A DNA stretch of 64,000 bases from Spinellus fusiger (GCA_025094145.1 JALLLS010000089.1:1-64000); one strand, 5' to 3'. Shown: positions 10,074 to 23,089, counted from the stretch's first letter. Numbers and translations: made by a program. The notes: generated from the sequence alone by a model not told the origin.

Positions 10074-11749
10074 ATGAATGGATACAACTACTCTATGACT
10101 TTAGACTCTTCTGACGAGGAAGATGATTCTATATATGAGAGATCCAATAAAGAAGTGGAGATTATATTACTCTCAAAGTTTATTTCAACATTACCGTTGT
10201 CAAACAAATATATATCAACAGTTCTAGAAATAACTAAAGTGCCAGCACCAGAGACTATAGTGGAATCAGTATCAACTTCACAGCTAAATCACAAGAAGCC
10301 AGTTATAGAGAAGCCTGGTTTGATCAGGTAATTCTATTCCCCTGTTCTTCAATAAAATACTCTTTCTCTATATTGAACGTTCACTTGAAAAACACAGCAA
10401 GAAGTCTTCTCGACATCCAACCAAATCAAAGAATAAGAAAAGAAAAAAATTGACTGCGGAAGATGTTGATCCTGGGTTTGCATTTGAAAATATATCAAGA
10501 AATAGCTCAGGTATGTTGATATTGCATAGATACATTTCTCAATAGTGTTCATCTGTTTCGTAGTAGATACTAAAAGTAATAGCTCCAAAAATATTTCTCC
10601 AGAAAGAAAATCTCATAAAACATATTCCCATGAAAGAGCTTCTCCAGAAAGAGCTTCTCCAGAAAAAAGACTTGATTTATCTTACAAAAAAGTGGCTGAT
10701 GTATCCCATAACATCAGTCTAGAGGACACAGAGTACTCAGGTCAAACTAAAAATCTAAAAGAAGCAACCTACAGCCAGAGAGAAATTATATACTCTAGCC
10801 AAGAAGACAATTTCTATTTCAGTCAGTGCCCTGTTAGCAAAGAAAATAGCAAGGGAACCATAGAAGCCAAATGCAGTCAGAATAGCGAAGAAAAGACAGT
10901 TACTAAGAAAAGAAAAGTAGACTTTGATAACAAGAAAGAAATTGATGAGTTTTTTGGTTCTATTTCAAGTATTACAGTGAAAGAAAAAGATGTACCAGGG
11001 TATAACCAGTGCATGTATACAGCAAATGAGGAAGACATTACCATCAAGATTGAAGAAGAAACATTAACAGATCTATCAGTAATTTCGTCAGACATGCTCG
11101 AGCCGTTTGAAATTAGAAACGACAAAAGAGATACAAGCAAGTTGGAAACAGTGACAGAGGTGAAGAAAGAAGATGAATTGAAGATGAAATTGAAGAGAAA
11201 GAAGATGAAATTGAAGAAGATGAAATTGAAGAAGATGAAATTGAAGAAGAGAAAGAAAAAGACTTTCAGCCAGTTAGTTATAGAAAAAACCCTGTTAAGC
11301 TAAGAAGACTTCCAGGAAATTTCTTCCCAACTAATTTCAAGCCAGACGTGGCAAGAAGGTCAACCATCACAACAGCTTCGATAATGCCAATGACTCCAAC
11401 TGTGGGGAGAGTGCCAATGACTCCAACTGTGGGGAGAGTGCCAATGACTTCAACTGTGGGGAGAGTACCAATGATTCCAACTGTGGAAATAATATCAACA
11501 TTAAACAATGGAGGCAAAAATGGTGCCGAGCTAAAGCAAACTCGTGTTCCGTGGACAGAGGATGAATTATATGCGTTAATAGAAGGGCTAGAGCTAGTCA
11601 AAGGCCCTCAATGGTCTGCAATAAAAAGAATGTTCCCTGATGCGCTAAGTAGGAGAACACCTTTTCAATTAAAGGATAAAGCAAGGAACGAAATAAAACG
11701 TCGAAGAAGAGTAGGCGAAAACATGGGTCCCTTTGAATATCTTGTTTAA
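10074..11749 (+). CDS. Myb/SANT telobox DNA-binding protein, with a 1-nt frameshift
   Basis: The exons are 10074-10327, 10398-10510 and 10564-11749. The C-terminal domain starts VPWTEDELYALIEGLE and ends with the telobox-like third helix FQLKDKARN, as in fungal and animal telomere-repeat-binding Myb proteins (TRF/Tbf1/Teb1 type). The rest is low-complexity, with Lys-rich, Ser/Glu-rich and acidic stretches. Within an acidic repeat (EDEIE units, about 11170-11260) one base is missing after 11177. Without it, translation runs into TAA at 11301, before the Myb domain. Exon 3 has tandem acceptors (TAG TAG, 10561-10566). The likely role is binding telomeric or TTAGGG-like promoter repeats in the nucleus. 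The frameshift could be an assembly error in the A/G repeat or a real disabling mutation. Confidence 0.72.
11387..11486 (+). repeat. 27-bp tandem repeat coding a 9-residue repeat
   Basis: There are three full units and one partial unit of a 27-bp sequence, encoding PMTPTVGRV-type nonapeptides in the linker just before the Myb domain. The units differ at only a few bases (for example MTS and MIP variants), which suggests recent slippage or unequal exchange. Confidence 0.85.
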
Positions 11750-12828
11750 AAAGATGTTAAGCTTAAAGGTAAGACATTAAGAAAGTGTTTATAGTTTATT
11801 ATACACTATAGATCATTATTTTTACTCACCAACTCTCTAAACTGTATAATACTAAATTATCATAACTTATATCTATAACTATAGTATCCTTCATATGTCT
11901 ATAGATGATGGTCAGAGGTGAAAACTTGATAACTCCCTCTTTGTACAGTGGCCAGTGTTATATTTACTTACTAAAAACACAGCAAAAACTCTTTATAAAT
12001 ATAACAGAGCTTCATCAGTGTTTAAACAAACCTAAAGATCTATGAATCTACAAATCAAGAATACTCCTTTGTTTGTGGCTAATTAGATTATTTATTATCA
12101 TTATTTATAGAGTACACAATAAATATATGTTGCATAATAGAGTATCTATATTTTTAGAGTTCCTTACTTCTTTGAATGCTCTTTCAGACTATCATATCAT
12201 TATCAATAAGAGCTATCAAGCTTAGTCTTTTCTATGAGTTTAGTACTATGTCCATGCTCAACTTAGTCCTTATTTGCTAGTACTCTATCTTTATTCAATA
12301 GATGATATGATTCTTATTTCTTAGATCTCGTGCACTGAAAATAATATTAAATCTTTGTTGTTGTAATTTATGGATCTGACTCTTTTTCTTTCTTTCATTT
12401 GATGTACATTTATTTAATATAATATATAATAAATTAAAATGGATATTGATAAAGTTCTGAGAAATGAATATGTTCTACATTACATTTTTATTTTACTATA
12501 TAATAATAATAATAATAACACGTATATTATGAGTTATAATAAGGGTACAGTAGACACGGTTTACTCAGTTCACATCTAATCACAGGAAATGAAGAGTGTG
12601 AGAGTGAGTGAGTATTTTAGCTTTGATATTTAAATTTATCATAAAAACATAAAAATGCAACAAGATGAATAAATGAATAGAGACAAAAGCTATCTTCTAA
12701 AACTGTTTTAACCAAACTCAAGACTTTAGGCTAGTATAGAGAATCCCTCTTTTTTTTAATATTTTTTTCAGAGTGGATCTGTAGCCATGTATTAACAATA
12801 ATACTCGGCAAATAGTTGTATAGGTAGG
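11750..12828. other. AT-rich intergenic region
   Basis: This separates the Myb gene from the convergent bZIP gene. I see no open frame, inverted repeat or RNA gene that can be supported, only A/T-rich sequence with a short (AAT)n run near 12502-12520. Confidence 0.6.
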
Positions 12829-13572
12829 CTATGCACCAGCAGTACTTATATTTCTTTTTGTGTAGTTCTTCATTAACACTCTGTGAACTTCCGCAAGCTG
12901 TGTCTCTAATTCAAGTACTCTTTCCTGGTTTCTTTTTGCCTTGGTTTCTGTTAAACTACATTCGCTTTCCAGGACAGTAACTTGTATCCTCAGTCGTTTT
13001 TCATCACATTCCAATTGCTCTACTCGTAGTTCAAGTTCTTCTCTTTTCTGGACTTTGTGTAGTCGAGATCGACGAGCTGCATCAGTATTTCTCTGACGCT
13101 TATTTACAGTACTGTCTATTCTGTCTTCAGATCTCTTATCACTTTTAATGGTAGAACACAGAGATCCATCAGGGAAAAGGACTGAATTGTAGACAGAAAA
13201 TCCAAACCTCTTCATTGATTTTGATTCATACTGTATTTGAGCTGGAGGCTTCAAGGTTCTTATACAGGGAATGGGTTGTGGATACAAGGCAGTAAGGGTG
13301 TGTAAAGGATCATTGTTTTCATGAGGCTGTTCAATATTCTGGCTGTAGATTGATTCATGTTTTATCTGTTTCTCATATTTCATCTTGGTGCTTGGTTTCC
13401 TCTTTATCTCTAAATCAAAGGCTGTCTTTATTTTTTCAGTTTCTTTGCCTATACGTTATAAATATAAGCATTGTGTTGCGTTTCTTTCTTTTTGAAGACT
13501 AAGTACAATACCATAAGAATGAAACCCGTCTTCTGATCGCTTATCTAACATTTGATCATTAATTTCAACCAT
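12829..13572 (-). CDS. bZIP transcription factor, GCN4/CPC1-like
   Basis: There are two exons on the minus strand. Exon 1 is 13512-13572 and exon 2 is 12829-13448, with an intron ending ATAG. The spliced product is 226 residues. The basic region NKRQRNTDAARRSRLHK matches the N-x7-R DNA-contact pattern of the Gcn4 group. It is followed by a leucine-zipper heptad repeat (LELRVEQLECDEKRLRIQV, continuing to VLELETQLAEV). Gcn4-type factors activate amino-acid biosynthesis under starvation and bind TGA(C/G)TCA sites. The region upstream of the zipper has no domain I recognise. A start at ATG 13383 (184 residues) is also possible, but the intron is well formed and in phase, so I prefer the longer model. 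I saw no upstream ORFs of the GCN4 type. Confidence 0.8.
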
Positions 13573-14721
13573 AGGCGCAGGTATGTCTTTTTTCTACATT
13601 TGTTTAATAATTGACAGGTTCTTATATAGCTATTGTACTTAAGAACAAGCAATGCTAGACATCAATCATCTTGAGTGTAGGATTCATCATGACTTATCTT
13701 GACATTGGAAAATCATCTGGTCTACAACAGATGGGATTGGCTATTAAAATGACAGATTCTGTTTCTATTGCCTAGCCACTTTACTGATTGGGTGACGCTC
13801 TTTCGCTTCAGACTGGCAAGTTACACACTCCACTGTATTCTAACACAATCTTCTGGTTTTTATATTACACTAACTTCTATTCTTGTATGAAACAACCCAC
13901 TTGCTTCTATTCAGTCACAGATTACAAAGAGAGAGTTGACTGAAGAATTATATTGCGCACAAGGCTGTTTGGAATGGAGTAGAGAGAAGAAGTGTAATAA
14001 GCCAGCTATAGAAGAACTTGTCTTATATTCACAAAGGAAACTAAGAGAAAGTCCCGGTGTGTAGACGGAGATGTGTAGATTGTGATATTGGCTTTTTCTT
14101 TTCTTCTTTTTCTTTTTCATGCCTATTTGACATCTCTCCATGAGGGAGGACAGATGGATGATAGGCCTTCAATTTCTATAATAAGTTACTGCTCACCCTA
14201 ATTTAATGCCAAGTCTACTTGTTGATCCTTCATCTAAACCACCCCTTCACATGATTATGGTCTTTTCACCAGACACTATATATATAAATAGCACTCTATA
14301 GCGGTAGTAATATTTGTTATAATTAGCATATTACTTTATCCATTAGAGTGTATTTCCTGTCATAACACACAAGCCACATAGCCTTCCTATTGATGCTGTT
14401 TCAGTATTATCTTAAATGATAATACAGGGCTATTAAACATTGATATTTGAAAAGACTACGATTGAGATAAAGATAATTGTAATAATTGTAATAGTTGTAA
14501 TAGTTTTAATAGTTTTAATAGTTTTAATAATTGTACTAAAGAAAAAGAAAATAGGGTCATGTATATTTAAGCACAATGACTAGTACTGAGTTATAGGTAG
14601 TATTGAGATATATAAATAAATAAAAAAGTAACTTTCTGAAATATAATTATACACTGAAGAATAAATTAGTACAGCCAATGTTGTTGGTGCCAAATTGTCA
14701 TATGTAAACAAACATATAACC
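13573..14721. other. Intergenic region with a short imperfect tandem repeat
   Basis: No gene is evident. An imperfect 9-bp tandem array (TAATAGTTT type) lies at about 14478-14537. A minus-strand ORF of 76 codons (13911-14141) has no coding features and is probably chance. Confidence 0.5.
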
Positions 14722-16310
14722 TTATTCAATCGTCCACATATCATTTGATTGTTGACCATTGCCTTGTGTATTGAGAAGTGTCTTCTTCACATCAGGGTCA
14801 TTGGATCTACCAAGTTCAAATTCTTCATAAGATTGGTCAATAGGAAGATTGCTGACAGCAGCCCTATCGGCTTCTTTTTTTGTCTCTCTCTTTGTCCGGT
14901 AAACAAGAATATTGTTGTGCCAATTCATTACACACTTGCATGCAACAGCAATAGTCATCAAACAAAGAACAATGGTGATGACTGTTGTAAATAGCAAAAA
15001 GTGGCGAGTAAATTCGTAAGGATCTGAATCAATTGGCTGTGGTCTGGCAATCTTTACAAGGTTATATACAAAATAGGCGCAAGAAAGTAGACCGCAAAGG
15101 ATGAACAAGCTCATGGCATGCTTGTTTTCGCGATAAACACCAGCCAAGGCAACACTAATAAGAGCTGCACCCAAGACAAAAATCAAGATGGCCTCTGTTA
15201 TTGACTCGCTGTATTTCAGCTTCTGTGATGGAAGTAGTTGGGCGGCAAACGAGAAAACAAAATAGAAATCAAGCTTCAGAAGAGTGACGAGGACACTGCT
15301 GGTAATGAGAGCAGTGCGTACTCTAGCAGAATAATAACAAGCATCCATGTGAGTTTCTCTTATACAGTCAATGTCTCCTATCTTTCTACTTTACTTCACA
15401 TCGGCTGAAAAGTCACGGTAGTTGTCCCATGCAAAGGTCTTACGAAGTCTCCAGCCCAGGAAAGAAAGAACAACAAAGAAGACAGGAATCAATCCAATAA
15501 TAGTGAATTCGAATGGCCTTATTCTTTGTTCAAAATAAGCGATGGCAACTTTCTGTCCATTAGGTATTCCTATAAACTGTGGGGATGTTGGTGCCCATAT
15601 CTGATTGGAACCACTAAACATTTATATAAATATTAGAAAAACACACTTAAAGATGTAGAGTAAGCATCTATTTACCAGCCAATTTGTTCAAGAATAAGAT
15701 GCTGTTGAAGTTGAATACCGCCATATCTATCATATTCAGTGATGTTAAAAATAGAATTCTTCGGAATCCAGTGCTTTAGTTATTACTTACACTAGTTGTT
15801 GTTGTATGTGATTTTTAGAAGAAGAAGAAAAAGTCAAACAAAAGTGTAAGCAAATAGACAGACACTACATTTTCTCTACAAATTACCAACAACAAGTAGT
15901 CCAAAAAGAATAAGAGAAAGCAGTTGAGCTGAAAACAAATGGTATGTAAATATCCGTGGTCTGATTGTGATATAACAGCATTATAGGTTGTTTACCTGTG
16001 TTCTTTCGGTGAAGTGCATCTATGCAAAGTAATACTTGAAATACTTGACTTATAATGAAAAGACCGTGATAAATCAGGTCTGATTCACTAACACCTAGAC
16101 ATAAAGTATATAAGTTTGAATGTAGCTTATTAACACTAATATACCTTCACCCGTCATATCCAGTGCACAATTTGATGTTAATGCAAGATGCCATTTTATA
16201 ACAAAGCCTTCTAGAATAGAGATCACAATACACTCTACAGTTACTAGTGAAAGAGTAATAATAGAGTCTCTCGTCGCAAACACTGGACTGTTCTTTAGTC
16301 TCTGTAACAT
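14722..16310 (-). CDS. Polytopic membrane protein, UPF0658 Golgi-type
   Basis: There are six exons on the minus strand: 16145-16310, 15996-16094, 15887-15960, 15676-15773, 15395-15613 and 14722-15358. The introns are 36-113 nt and all phases close, giving 430 residues. There are about seven hydrophobic segments, starting with SIITLSLVTVECIVISILEG. Others include FEFTIIGLIPVFFVVL, LLKLDFYFVFSFAAQLLP, AILIFVLGAALISVALAG and LFTTVITIVLCLMTIAVA. The tail is polar and acidic. The pattern, and in particular the ARVRTALITSSVL-LLKLDFYF block, recalls the fungal UPF0658 Golgi membrane proteins, whose function is unknown. The family call is from memory and moderate. The membrane topology is firm. Confidence 0.65.
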
Positions 16311-17423
16311 TTGGTTAAGGAAAAGAAAGCAGAGCCTAAATAAAACAAGCTGTGGAATATATTTTTTATCTTAAAATACCGAAGCTTAAATAGGTGTAGC
16401 ACGTGTGAAGAATTATAAACAAGACGACAGAAATAGCTAAAATCTTCTGCAAACACTATGCAAACACTGTGTGACTGTGATAATAGCTGAATACATTACT
16501 GCCTGGTGTGTATACATGTCTATTCATAAGTACAGAAACAAATGATTCACTACAACAAAACATTCATGTTACCTTTTTATAGCCAGAAATAAAATACAAA
16601 TTTGTGTGTAGCTATCCATTTTGATTACATTAAAACTGGTAAAACAGTCAAGCAACCTTAACATATTTATTCTGTGAACCTTCATACTAAACTAAGAACA
16701 TGTAATTCTCGGTTGGCTTGTACTGTTTATGATCTAATCAGATATTAGAACTTGGCTTTAATGAAGTATAAATAAATTCAGAGATCATTAATATATTATT
16801 CTATTTTCATTGTTTGTTTTCAACTCTCTCAATTCCTGGGGCGGATAAACCAACCTCAATCAATGATTCCTACCTATCTATTATCAAATGATGTCTGAGC
16901 CACATCAGACTATTAGATACATTCAAACTAAACTCCTTTAAAAATGGACGCATTGTTTCTCAATTTTATGAGGACTGAGCTCAGAATAATAATAAAAAGA
17001 CTCATATTGTCTTAAAATGGAGATAAAATAAAAATAAAATAAACACAGCAGCTAACGCGGATTTTCATGACCCTGCAAGTACGAGATAGAAATGCTATAG
17101 TAATCGACCAGAAAAAATATAGATGATAGAGAGAGTTGTCGGAGAAAGACTAATCTAGGATACTTGAATCCCATTGTCTAATAAAATAGGTAGATCAAGG
17201 CAACCAAATGTAAATAAAGTACAGAAGGGCTTGAACGAGATGTTTATTACTGTTACTCTCGGTACATAGATAATATCTAGTCAAGAAGCTGGACATTACT
17301 ATTTTGGAAGATGTGTTTATCAAACAAAACCTCAGAATAAAAGACTATCTTTAATGAACTCAAACATGGGCTAATGCTGACCACTATCTTGGACAAGATC
17401 AAGATTTAATAAGAGCAATCAGC
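16311..17423. other. AT-rich intergenic region
   Basis: I see no supported gene, repeat or RNA here. It lies between the start of the UPF0658-like gene and the Tc1 element at 17426, so its left part should hold that gene's promoter. Confidence 0.5.
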
Positions 17424-17425
17424 TA

Positions 17426-18766
17426 CAGTCACGCACCATTGAATTTAATACTTGCCTAAATTTTAATAAAAAAACTTTTTTTTTTGCATAAAACTCTTCT
17501 TCTTTCCAAATATTATTAAACCAACACAACATGTCAGATACATTTTCAGAAACACACGCTCGTGGAGAATATGATAAAGCAGAAGATAAAAAGCTATGGG
17601 GCATTTATTACCTGTTGAAGGCTGGATTAAAATTGACTATCATCGCAAACGTAGTTGAGATGAAAAATTCCACAGTTCAAAATATTATCAGAAACATCAA
17701 AGAACGTGGGTCACCATTGCGTTCAAAGAGTCATGGAAAACCTAAGAAAGCCAGTGAGAGGGACCTCAGACACCTGGAAAAGTTCATTAGAGAGGACCCA
17801 TTTGCCTCATATAATCAGTTGAAATTGGAAATGTTGAAGATTCAGGCTGATGTATCTAGAAACACCATGATCAGTTACTGCAATCAGCTAGGGTTTGGAT
17901 CTTTTTCTCCAGCTCATAATCCAGCCTTAACTGAAAAACACAAAGAGAAACGGCTTCGTTGGGCTAAAGAACATGTCAATTGAACGAATGACCAGTGGAA
18001 AGGCGTTGTCTGGTCTGATGAGTCCAGGTACACCGTGAAAGGGAACGATGGAGGTGCCCGTGTCATCAGAAAAGTTGTAGAAAGGTATGATCCTAATCAT
18101 AGTGTTCCAACAACAAAGTTTGGTGGCGGAGGGGTCATGCTTTGGAGCTGTTTTTGGGCGGGCGGATTTGGCCCATTAGTCTTTGTTGATGGCACTGTAA
18201 ACCAAGACGAATATATCAAGATTTTGGCTGGTGAGTTCCATCCTTGGTTCATGGAATTGCATCAAAAAGAGGATAGGGAGTTTCTGTTACAAGAAGAGGG
18301 TGCTAGTTGTCATACTGGGGCCTATGCTAGATGGTGGAAAGAGACGCATCAAATTAGGGGCTTTAAGTACTGGCCCGCACAAAGTCCTGACTTAAACCCA
18401 ATTGAACACGTCTGGTGGGCCTTGGAAAGACGAATTGAATTAAGAAAGGTATCTCTTACCAATGTAGAAGGTTTGAAGGTTCTACTTGCAGAAGAGTAGG
18501 AGAGGGTTGGTGTTGAACTTGCACAACAATAAGTTCTGAGTATGACAGATAAATGCCAGTCAGTTATAGATGCCAAATGAGGCCATACAAAATATTAACT
18601 ATATTATTATTATTATTATCTATAATGAAAGATATTGATCCTTGGTATGCTTAAGTTTGAAGCTTCTATATCAAATGTGGAGTGTTTTATTTGATGTTGA
18701 ACATATCATAAATATTTCGTCCTGAAATCTATCTTCAAAAGTATTATATCCAATTGGGTGTGACTG
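17426..18766 (+). mobile_element. Tc1/mariner element C
   Basis: The element starts CAGTCACGCACC and ends GGGTGTGACTG, with TA at both flanks (17424-17425 and 18767-18768), for a total length of 1341 bp. It belongs to the same family as the decayed copies at 2288-9915 and 61230-62544. It contains a single broken transposase gene. Confidence 0.88.
17531..18598 (+). pseudogene. Tc1 transposase of element C, several stop codons
   Basis: One frame runs from ATG 17531 to TAA 18598. It is interrupted by TGA at 17981-17983 (in ...HVN*TNDQW, a Trp in relatives), TAG at 18497-18499, and further TAA and TGA near the end. The helix-turn-helix lies at residues about 30-75 and the DDE domain follows. The first Asp (VWSDESRY) and the final Glu (SPDLNPIEHVW) are present. 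The second Asp motif is changed to LLQEEGASCHTG, where relatives have FQDGASCHT. Stops plus a damaged active site show that the copy is inactive. Confidence 0.85.
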
Positions 18767-19299
18767 TATTAAAAACAAATATTTTATCTGTAAACCAATG
18801 GATGACCAGTATGTATTAACTCTGGAGTGACTTATGCTTAAGGACATGTTAGTAACGAGTTTGTTTTATAGAACTATAAGTAGCTATAATCAACTACAAT
18901 ATAGATAACAAATATTTTTCATAGTAAAGCGATAATAGCTCTAATTTAAGACAGTAAGTGTCGAGCTGAAGTTATCGTAAAGAAATATTATTCATATTCG
19001 ATATAAAGTGACACGGAAAAACCAGTGAATCATTATAAATTCTGAGCCATCTTATCATTATTATAGCACTGCGAATCTTTTTCTCTAAAACTTCTTAGGT
19101 GTATTGGAGAGAGACTAGAATCAATCATTGTTCAACTATCCTCTATTAGGTGCTGGAATAAAATACAATATCAAAGGAAATGACGGCCACCTTTATAGTA
19201 TGAAATAGACATAGCATACAGTTATTAATGCCAAAGACTGATAGTGATTATTAGATAGCCATGAAATAAAATATTTTGTTTTTAGTATAAATATTCTTT

Positions 19300-19445
19300 T
19301 ATTGATGTCGAGGGTGGCCACAATGGCTATCAAGTGGCCTACAAATAAAAAAAGTATTATAAACACTACTATCTTTATATATTGAAACTCTTATGTTTCT
19401 ATCTAATGAGTTCATAAAGTTATAACACTTTTAATATTAGGTTTC
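19300..19445 (+). mobile_element. Tc1 3'-end relic
   Basis: The sequence GTCGAGGGTGGCCACAATGG and the AT-rich stretch after it match 25845-25990, the end of another relic. That includes the C-terminal DAKGGHSGY codons and the following 3' flank (CTAATGAATTCATGAAG type). No ORF survives. Upstream sequence around 19150-19190 may belong to the same relic (GNDGH-like codons), but this is weak. Confidence 0.55.
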
Positions 19446-19465
19446 AATCCTAAAGATAGCATATT

Positions 19466-19954
19466 TGTAATTTAGGACACTAAAGATATTAATCGAGACA
19501 CGTAGAGCCTGAAAGACTGGCTAATGGCACAAAAATAGAGCAGAGAGTGTGTGGTTTGTGGATGTCCTTATCCGTGTGAGAAATAGGAGATGTAGGGAGG
19601 TGTAGGCAAAGACAGGGGTGAGGTGACAGAACGGGAAGCAAACAGGTTTTTGGATTGACTATGGCACTTGGTGCAAATCTAGAATAGAACTAACGAAAGA
19701 GAAGGAAGCACAAAGAAGACAAGTTGGTATCAAGAAACAGTCCACTATCCAAGTCAAGGATAGCCTATCTTGTTTATACTCCAGAAAGTAACTTTAATTC
19801 AAGGTCTGTTTTATTAAAGAAGTAGAAAACTACCCTTTTTATACTAATTGCTATTTTATTCCCTATGATGTGTGGGTTATTCTACTTGTCAATGCTAATG
19901 GTGCTTTTATCAAACAACCAAGAAGATAGAGTGGTTACACTCCACCATCTCACA
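19466..19954 (-). mobile_element. Solo LTR, copy 1
   Basis: This 489-bp unit is nearly identical, in inverted orientation, to 45984-46472. Read on the minus strand it begins TGTGAGATGG and ends CTAAATTACA, the TG...CA ends of an LTR. It is flanked by a 4-bp duplication, TATT (19462-19465 and 19955-19958). It carries a TATAAAAAG promoter motif. No internal retrotransposon sequence adjoins it, so it is most simply a solo LTR left by recombination between the two LTRs of a full element. Confidence 0.82.
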
Positions 19955-20511
19955 TATTCAATATATGATATTTTATATTAGTAACAACACATACAAGCTT
20001 TTTATTGAAACATGCGCCTTGGAAGTTTCACAAAAAATATTTCAAGCGAATAAATTGAAAAAAAGAATTATAGAGCGACAGCTAGATAGATTAGGTGCGA
20101 TTTATACCAATATAAAACAGAGCTCATTAAAACTATAGAAACATAGGTTTCCATGATTGTACTTGATAGATAGACTTTCTCTTGAGAATATAAGTACAAA
20201 AACAATGCTTTAATAGATTTAGGTGTGGTTTTTATCAGACTCATAAGCAGTAATCCTCTATGTCTTGTTTTAATATGTTTTAATATGAGCTCATAAATAT
20301 TCTAGCAAAAAAGTACCAAATTAAACATCGGAATAAGTTTTATACTAAATCATATGGTCTTTATCAAGAAGCTAATTGTGTTAGAGAGCCATAGGATGAA
20401 ATTGCGGCTATAACTGATAGGTTCACGTGTATCGTGAGGTGTAAAAGACAACCAGGATCTTATGCATCTGGTTGCCATAGATCCTTGTTCTCAACCAATT
20501 TGGGTAATGAG

Positions 20512-20550
<39 letters not shown>
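20512..20550. repeat. (TTA)n microsatellite
   Basis: There are about 13 uninterrupted TTA units in intergenic DNA. Confidence 0.9.
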
Positions 20551-20552
<2 letters not shown>

Positions 20553-20808
20553 AAAAACTCATTGATAATAACAAAATAATCAATATCACTGAGTAAAATT
20601 TGAAAATATTGTTGTAAAGACATTTTCTATAATTGGAACTACAACTCTTTTTGGAAATAACAACTTCTAATAAACTAAGATGATATCGAATACTAAGGGA
20701 TAATGATAGTTTTTAGTATTCATATACCCCTGAAGCTAAATACTATTAGTAGAAAAGTATAAAAGACGTAGCAATACAAAATAATAAACATCAGAGTTTA
20801 ACTACCTG

Positions 20809-21217
20809 TTAACTGACAGGATTTCCTTTGGACTGACAAGCCATTGACGACAAACTCACTGTAAAACAAATAGAAATAATAATAATAAACCCATTGGCTC
20901 AAATACAGAAATAAGATACCTGTGTTTGACACTATTACTAAATAAAGAATTTCTAAAGTATCAATAAGTTTAGTGGATAAAAAAACACTCATACACTTAA
21001 TAGAATTTGAATTTAAGAATAGTATAGGTAAAAACATCATCAGATAATAATGTTGTATGATGTAAAATCTAATACTATAAAGAACCTTTATTGTAGGTGG
21101 GAAGCATTTATTAACAGATAAAAGTGTATAGATGTTGGTTAGCAGCATGGGAAGAGTAAAGTAGAAAAATAGACAAGGATTGACTTTGCCAGCGACATCA
21201 TTGTAGTCTAGCGTCAT
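20809..21217 (-). CDS. Hypothetical small membrane protein
   Basis: There are two possible exons, 20920-21217 and 20809-20858, with a GT-AG intron whose acceptor has a good pyrimidine tract. The spliced product is 115 residues. Several hydrophobic segments are visible (LFFYFTLPMLLTNIYTLL, HHYYLMMFLPILFL-like, TLEILYLVIV). I do not recognise a family. The AT-rich composition makes hydrophobic ORFs likely by chance, so this is a weak call supported mainly by the splice signals. Confidence 0.3.
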
Positions 21218-23089
21218 TTAAGAACAACTAGTCTTCGTACTATCAAATAGTAGTGTTAGGCGGCAACAGATCAATGAGAGATTCAATAGAAAGAAAACGT
21301 CTTACGTAATTGATTGTCAATGTCACTCACAATCAGTACACACAGTACACATAATACACTATCAAATGTATCTAACAGATTTACTAACGCACATTTCTCG
21401 ATTTGATCCGTGTAAATCAGAGTCACATCAGACAGTCCATATCGGGATCACGCATAATCAACCGGCTTGAAAACGCCATCAAAAGATAGACTCAATGTGA
21501 GGTTCACTTTTGATGAGTATGTCTATTATGTTACTGTTAATAGTAATTTTCATTTTTTTAATCTTTTTTTTTGCCACCCCACAATGTAGGTAATGGACTG
21601 GAAAAAAGGGCAAGACCTTAAAACCCCTCGGACTATAATAAATACAATGATTTGGCACTTCAGCTACCAACCTATATAAGTCTTATATAGAGCGCAAAGG
21701 AATTTGTAAAAAGAAAAAAGAAGAAAAAAAGAAAAAGGCGAATTTTGGTCGCCTATTTATAGTTTTTGAAAGGGAGTCTGGCTCTTAAATCTGTGGCTCT
21801 TACTCTTCCAATAAATTTTTTTTCACTTCAGCTGATTGTAAAAAATAGATAGTCTCTGTGATTTCTTTTTCTTTACTGTATAAGTGAGTGTCTTATTTAA
21901 TTAAGTCAGTCTATTTTAAACAGGAGTGAAATAATAGAGGAACTCTTAGAATAACTATGTACATCTATGAGGTATATTTAACAGACATGAGAGATCATGT
22001 CATGATATTAATTCAAAAGGAGCTTCCTGGTATAAAGTCGGAGTGATACTTGTAATTGCCCATAGAGTACTAACGGTGGATACGATCAATAGTACTGTGA
22101 GTTTTATGACTTTTATTTTTATTTGTGATATATGTGCATTATATTTATTGATTTGTTTGATATTTTATTTATAAGTTTACCAAAAATCAAAGGAATAAGT
22201 CCTATCATTGATATTAAGACAGTAAATACATAGCAATAGTAAATAGTCGGCGAAAGAATCATCTGCATTAATGCAAGGCTACAGTCAAATTGCTCACTCT
22301 AATATCTTTCAACTGCACAAGTCAGTAATTGTACAGTAACTTGGGTGATTCATACATCAAATATCATATAAAACACTATAATATTTTTGATTTAATAGAT
22401 AAAAATAATAATGCTAGGTAGATTGGTGATGGTTTGACACTGGTTTTGTCTTTGTCAAAGGATTGAGAGTCTGTACCAAGTCTTATACTCGGTATAATTT
22501 CAACTCCAGAATAGACTACTATTAGCCTCATTACTCTGAACAATATTTTGATATCTATTAAAGCTTTAGCTAATAATTTACAACTTAATGAGATCTAATA
22601 AATTAAGTTTATTTTAGCATACTATTTTATCTATTTAGTAATTGATACTCTGACATATTACTGAATTGAGAGTTTTCTTTGGCTCTGCATTCCAAAGTAA
22701 TTGGAACAAGTAATATAGACTATTAATCAATGAAGTTTCTTTTTCTTTATTATAAACTTATGTCATATATTCTTAAGATTCTTGAGGCTTTGGCCAAAAT
22801 AAATAATAGTTAAATGTATAAAAAAAATCAAGAAAGTTAATATGGTTCTATTAGATATTCCAGATACTTTATATTTAGATAGGCTGTGAGAAACTATTTA
22901 CAAATTCATTTATAAAATTACACCTTTTCCAAGTGAGTTATATTCTCTCTCATCAATTCACACTCATTAGGCAAGTTACAAATGGATAGTCATAAAAGAA
23001 TATAATTCTAGTATATGAGAATCATGCTAGAGTGATGAAAGAGATGTAACCAATACTTTAAAATTCCAAGATATTTTTATAACAAAAAA
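21218..23089. other. AT-rich intergenic region, no gene seen
   Basis: No ORF with coding character, no inverted repeats and no RNA gene could be supported. The 63-codon minus-strand ORF at 21479-21670 is not convincing. Confidence 0.5.

Noticed and set aside
20512..20550. CRISPR-like or satellite array
   Set aside because: It is a simple trinucleotide run. No array of spaced repeats was seen anywhere in the window.
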